A stretch of 64,000 bases of DNA from Parastagonospora avenae f. sp. tritici 18332-5 (lineage: Eukaryota; Ascomycota; Dothideomycetes; Pleosporales; Phaeosphaeriaceae). Positions within the stretch are counted from its first letter, which is position 1; each line of letters opens with the position of its first letter. Shown one piece after another: positions 62,608 through 64,000 of the stretch. The notes beneath the pieces are model-generated. The model saw nothing but the letters and a program-made list of their open reading frames with translations, was not told the DNA's origin and did no database searches. The stretch spans positions 186,001-250,000 of the forward strand of contig JAFJTR010000023.1 of NCBI GenBank assembly GCA_022559985.1. The letters run 5' to 3'. Both the position numbers and the translations under genes were made by a program.

Positions 62608-64000
62608 CTACTTGCCACTGTCTGCCTCCCTGCGCGTGTCCTCCTCCTCCCTTTCAACTACGTCGCAAGCCTTCTTTCTGCCCAGCTGAAAATTCTGCCA
62701 GAAGAGGCTGAGCGGCTCGGGCAGATCATAGCCTTCGTACGAGAAATGGAGGTCCTCGTCCTTACAATGCCATACCTTGGAGAATCGACGTTCTGTGTCA
62801 GGCAAGTTCTTCTCGCGGAGCAAGTTCGACGTCTGTATAAACAATTCAGTCTCCGTTCCGCTCTTGCCTAATCCCATAGCCATCTTAGCATGAGCAGTCA
62901 ACCACGCCGGCATTTGGTCGACGCCGCCAGCGCGTTCGATCAAGAAGAGGCCCGTGACAGCCCTTGCCATCCGAAAAGCGACGTTGTGTATGGCCGCCCG
63001 TTTCTGCCGCTTGACCACCTGTTCGAAATCCTCGGCATTAGTTCTCAAGGGCTCCGAGATGTCCTTTCGTGGCTCCTTGCCGTCTGCTCTGGCGACCCTG
63101 TGAGCGTCAATGAGCTCGAGGTTCTTGACCGTCGAGTGCCATTGATCAGAGTCCAAAGCGAGCACCCTGAGCTTGTCTACCAACCACGAGTAATGCTCTT
63201 CATTGATCTTCATCTTGTGCATCTCCAAGTCGAATGCAAGCTGCATACCCTTGGACTTCTCCGGCTCTTCGCTGAGCACGAAAGCACGCCCATTAGCGTA
63301 CTGCGCGAGACTGTTGTCAACCAGATGCTGAATTGCATGAGGTGTCTTGTTGAGAAGCATTGCTCGCACAGCCTGAATGGACTCAACCTGGGAGCCCAGA
63401 TCTCCAGCTGCTGTTGATCCAGCTGCGACTGCTTGATCGCGAGCTTGTCATGCCAAACGGCGTACTTTTTGGCGAGGTCCTGCTCATCGGAGAACTCCTT
63501 GACATAAGAGTCTCTCCGAAAGCCGGAACTGGAGCTGGTTTTTCTTAGACTCAGCGGAAGCTTTTTCAAGCTTCGCCGTCGTCTACTCGAGAAATGCCTT
63601 CTCCTGTTCGGCCTGGTCTAAAGCTGCAGCGAGCTTGATACCTTGTTTGCCGAAAAGACAATTGGCGGTATCAACCTCGGCCTGTAAGGCCTTGGTCTGT
63701 TTCTTGCATTCCTCAGCCTCAGTGCGAGCTTTCACAAGCTCCATCTTCAGGCTGTCAATAAGTGATTTGGTTGCATCTTGAGACTGGGCCAAAGCTTCTT
63801 CAAGCTTCTCCTACAGACTGTCGATGACATGCTTACCTGCTGATTCAGATTGGGACAAAGCTAACTAATCGTAGCTTTGCCCGCAAGTCGTTGACTAGCG
63901 TCTTACTCGCGGGGTTGGAGGCTTGCGTGGCCTCTAGCCTGCGTCTTACCACTGCGCTCGTAGCTTTGTGTGATGAGCTTGTCGTGCTTATGTTGATCGT
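62608..64000 (-). pseudogene. Decayed coiled-coil protein gene, runs off the right edge
   Basis: The best frame reads from about 63870 down with TAG stops near 63870, near 63811 and at 63583-63585. Between the last two stops it holds a coiled coil (LIDSLKMELVKARTEAEECK and KQTKALQAEVDTA). It then continues as AKLEKASAESKKNQLQ, shifts frame near 63505 (YVKEFSDEQDLAKKY), and shifts back near 63395 into the 250-codon frame that ends at 62608. The two shifts compensate, so an ancestral continuous protein is likely. The heptad-like repeat around LIDSL occurs twice. The part beyond the window is unknown and no function is proposed. Confidence 0.5.

Noticed and set aside
1..64000. tRNA, rRNA and CRISPR arrays
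   Set aside because: No B-box-like GGTTCGAATCC with cloverleaf, no rRNA blocks and no regular repeat-spacer array was seen by eye; a tRNA scan could still find a missed one.

Overview
The window is nuclear DNA of a filamentous ascomycete (Pezizomycotina, probably a Dothideomycete). The evidence is short 45-84 nt GT..AG introns, CTGAC/CTAAC-like branch sites, fungal-type gene families, and fungal housekeeping genes such as Trs120, a bifunctional 6-phosphofructo-2-kinase/fructose-2,6-bisphosphatase and a PMP47/Ant1-type carrier. The class-level placement is inferred from overall resemblance and was not tested. All gene models were spliced by hand from the sequence; each intron given keeps the reading frame and restores a family motif across the junction.

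Positions 1-20.7 kb hold a biosynthetic gene cluster that runs off the left edge. It contains a DMATS-type aromatic prenyltransferase (3' part only), a secreted berberine-bridge-enzyme-like FAD oxidase (507 aa), a short-chain dehydrogenase (331 aa), an NRPS-like A-T-R carboxylate reductase (1062 aa), a three-repeat Myb regulator (404 aa) and a non-reducing polyketide synthase (2309 aa, KS-AT-PT-ACP-ACP-CMeT-hydrolase, no SAT domain). The simplest joint reading is that the PKS makes a C-methylated orsellinate-type aromatic acid and the A-T-R enzyme reduces it to an aldehyde. The prenyltransferase then prenylates the ring, and the BBE-like oxidase and SDR adjust or cyclise it. A run of about six 16-bp repeats lies in the divergent promoter between the reductase and the Myb gene.

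Positions 21.4-24.2 kb carry a four-helix membrane protein and a cyclase/formamidase-family enzyme, which may be the cluster edge. Positions 24.5-37 kb are gene-poor and decayed. They hold three broken F-box-type genes with in-frame stops or frameshifts, another broken ORF, AT-rich repeat remnants, orphan ORFs, an intact J-domain/SAP protein and small two-helix membrane proteins.

Positions 37.9-59.3 kb are a dense housekeeping block: two small membrane proteins, RNase H1 with two hybrid-binding domains, a DUF202 protein, PFK2/FBPase2, Trs120 (TRAPP II), a 1718-aa GHKL-ATPase/DUF3684 protein with a C-terminal HExxH motif, a secreted repeat protein with three Cys-framed KGEYVC repeats, and a peroxisomal adenine-nucleotide carrier. 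From 60 kb to the end the window becomes decayed again, with a hypothetical gene, repeat remnants and a coiled-coil pseudogene that runs off the right edge.
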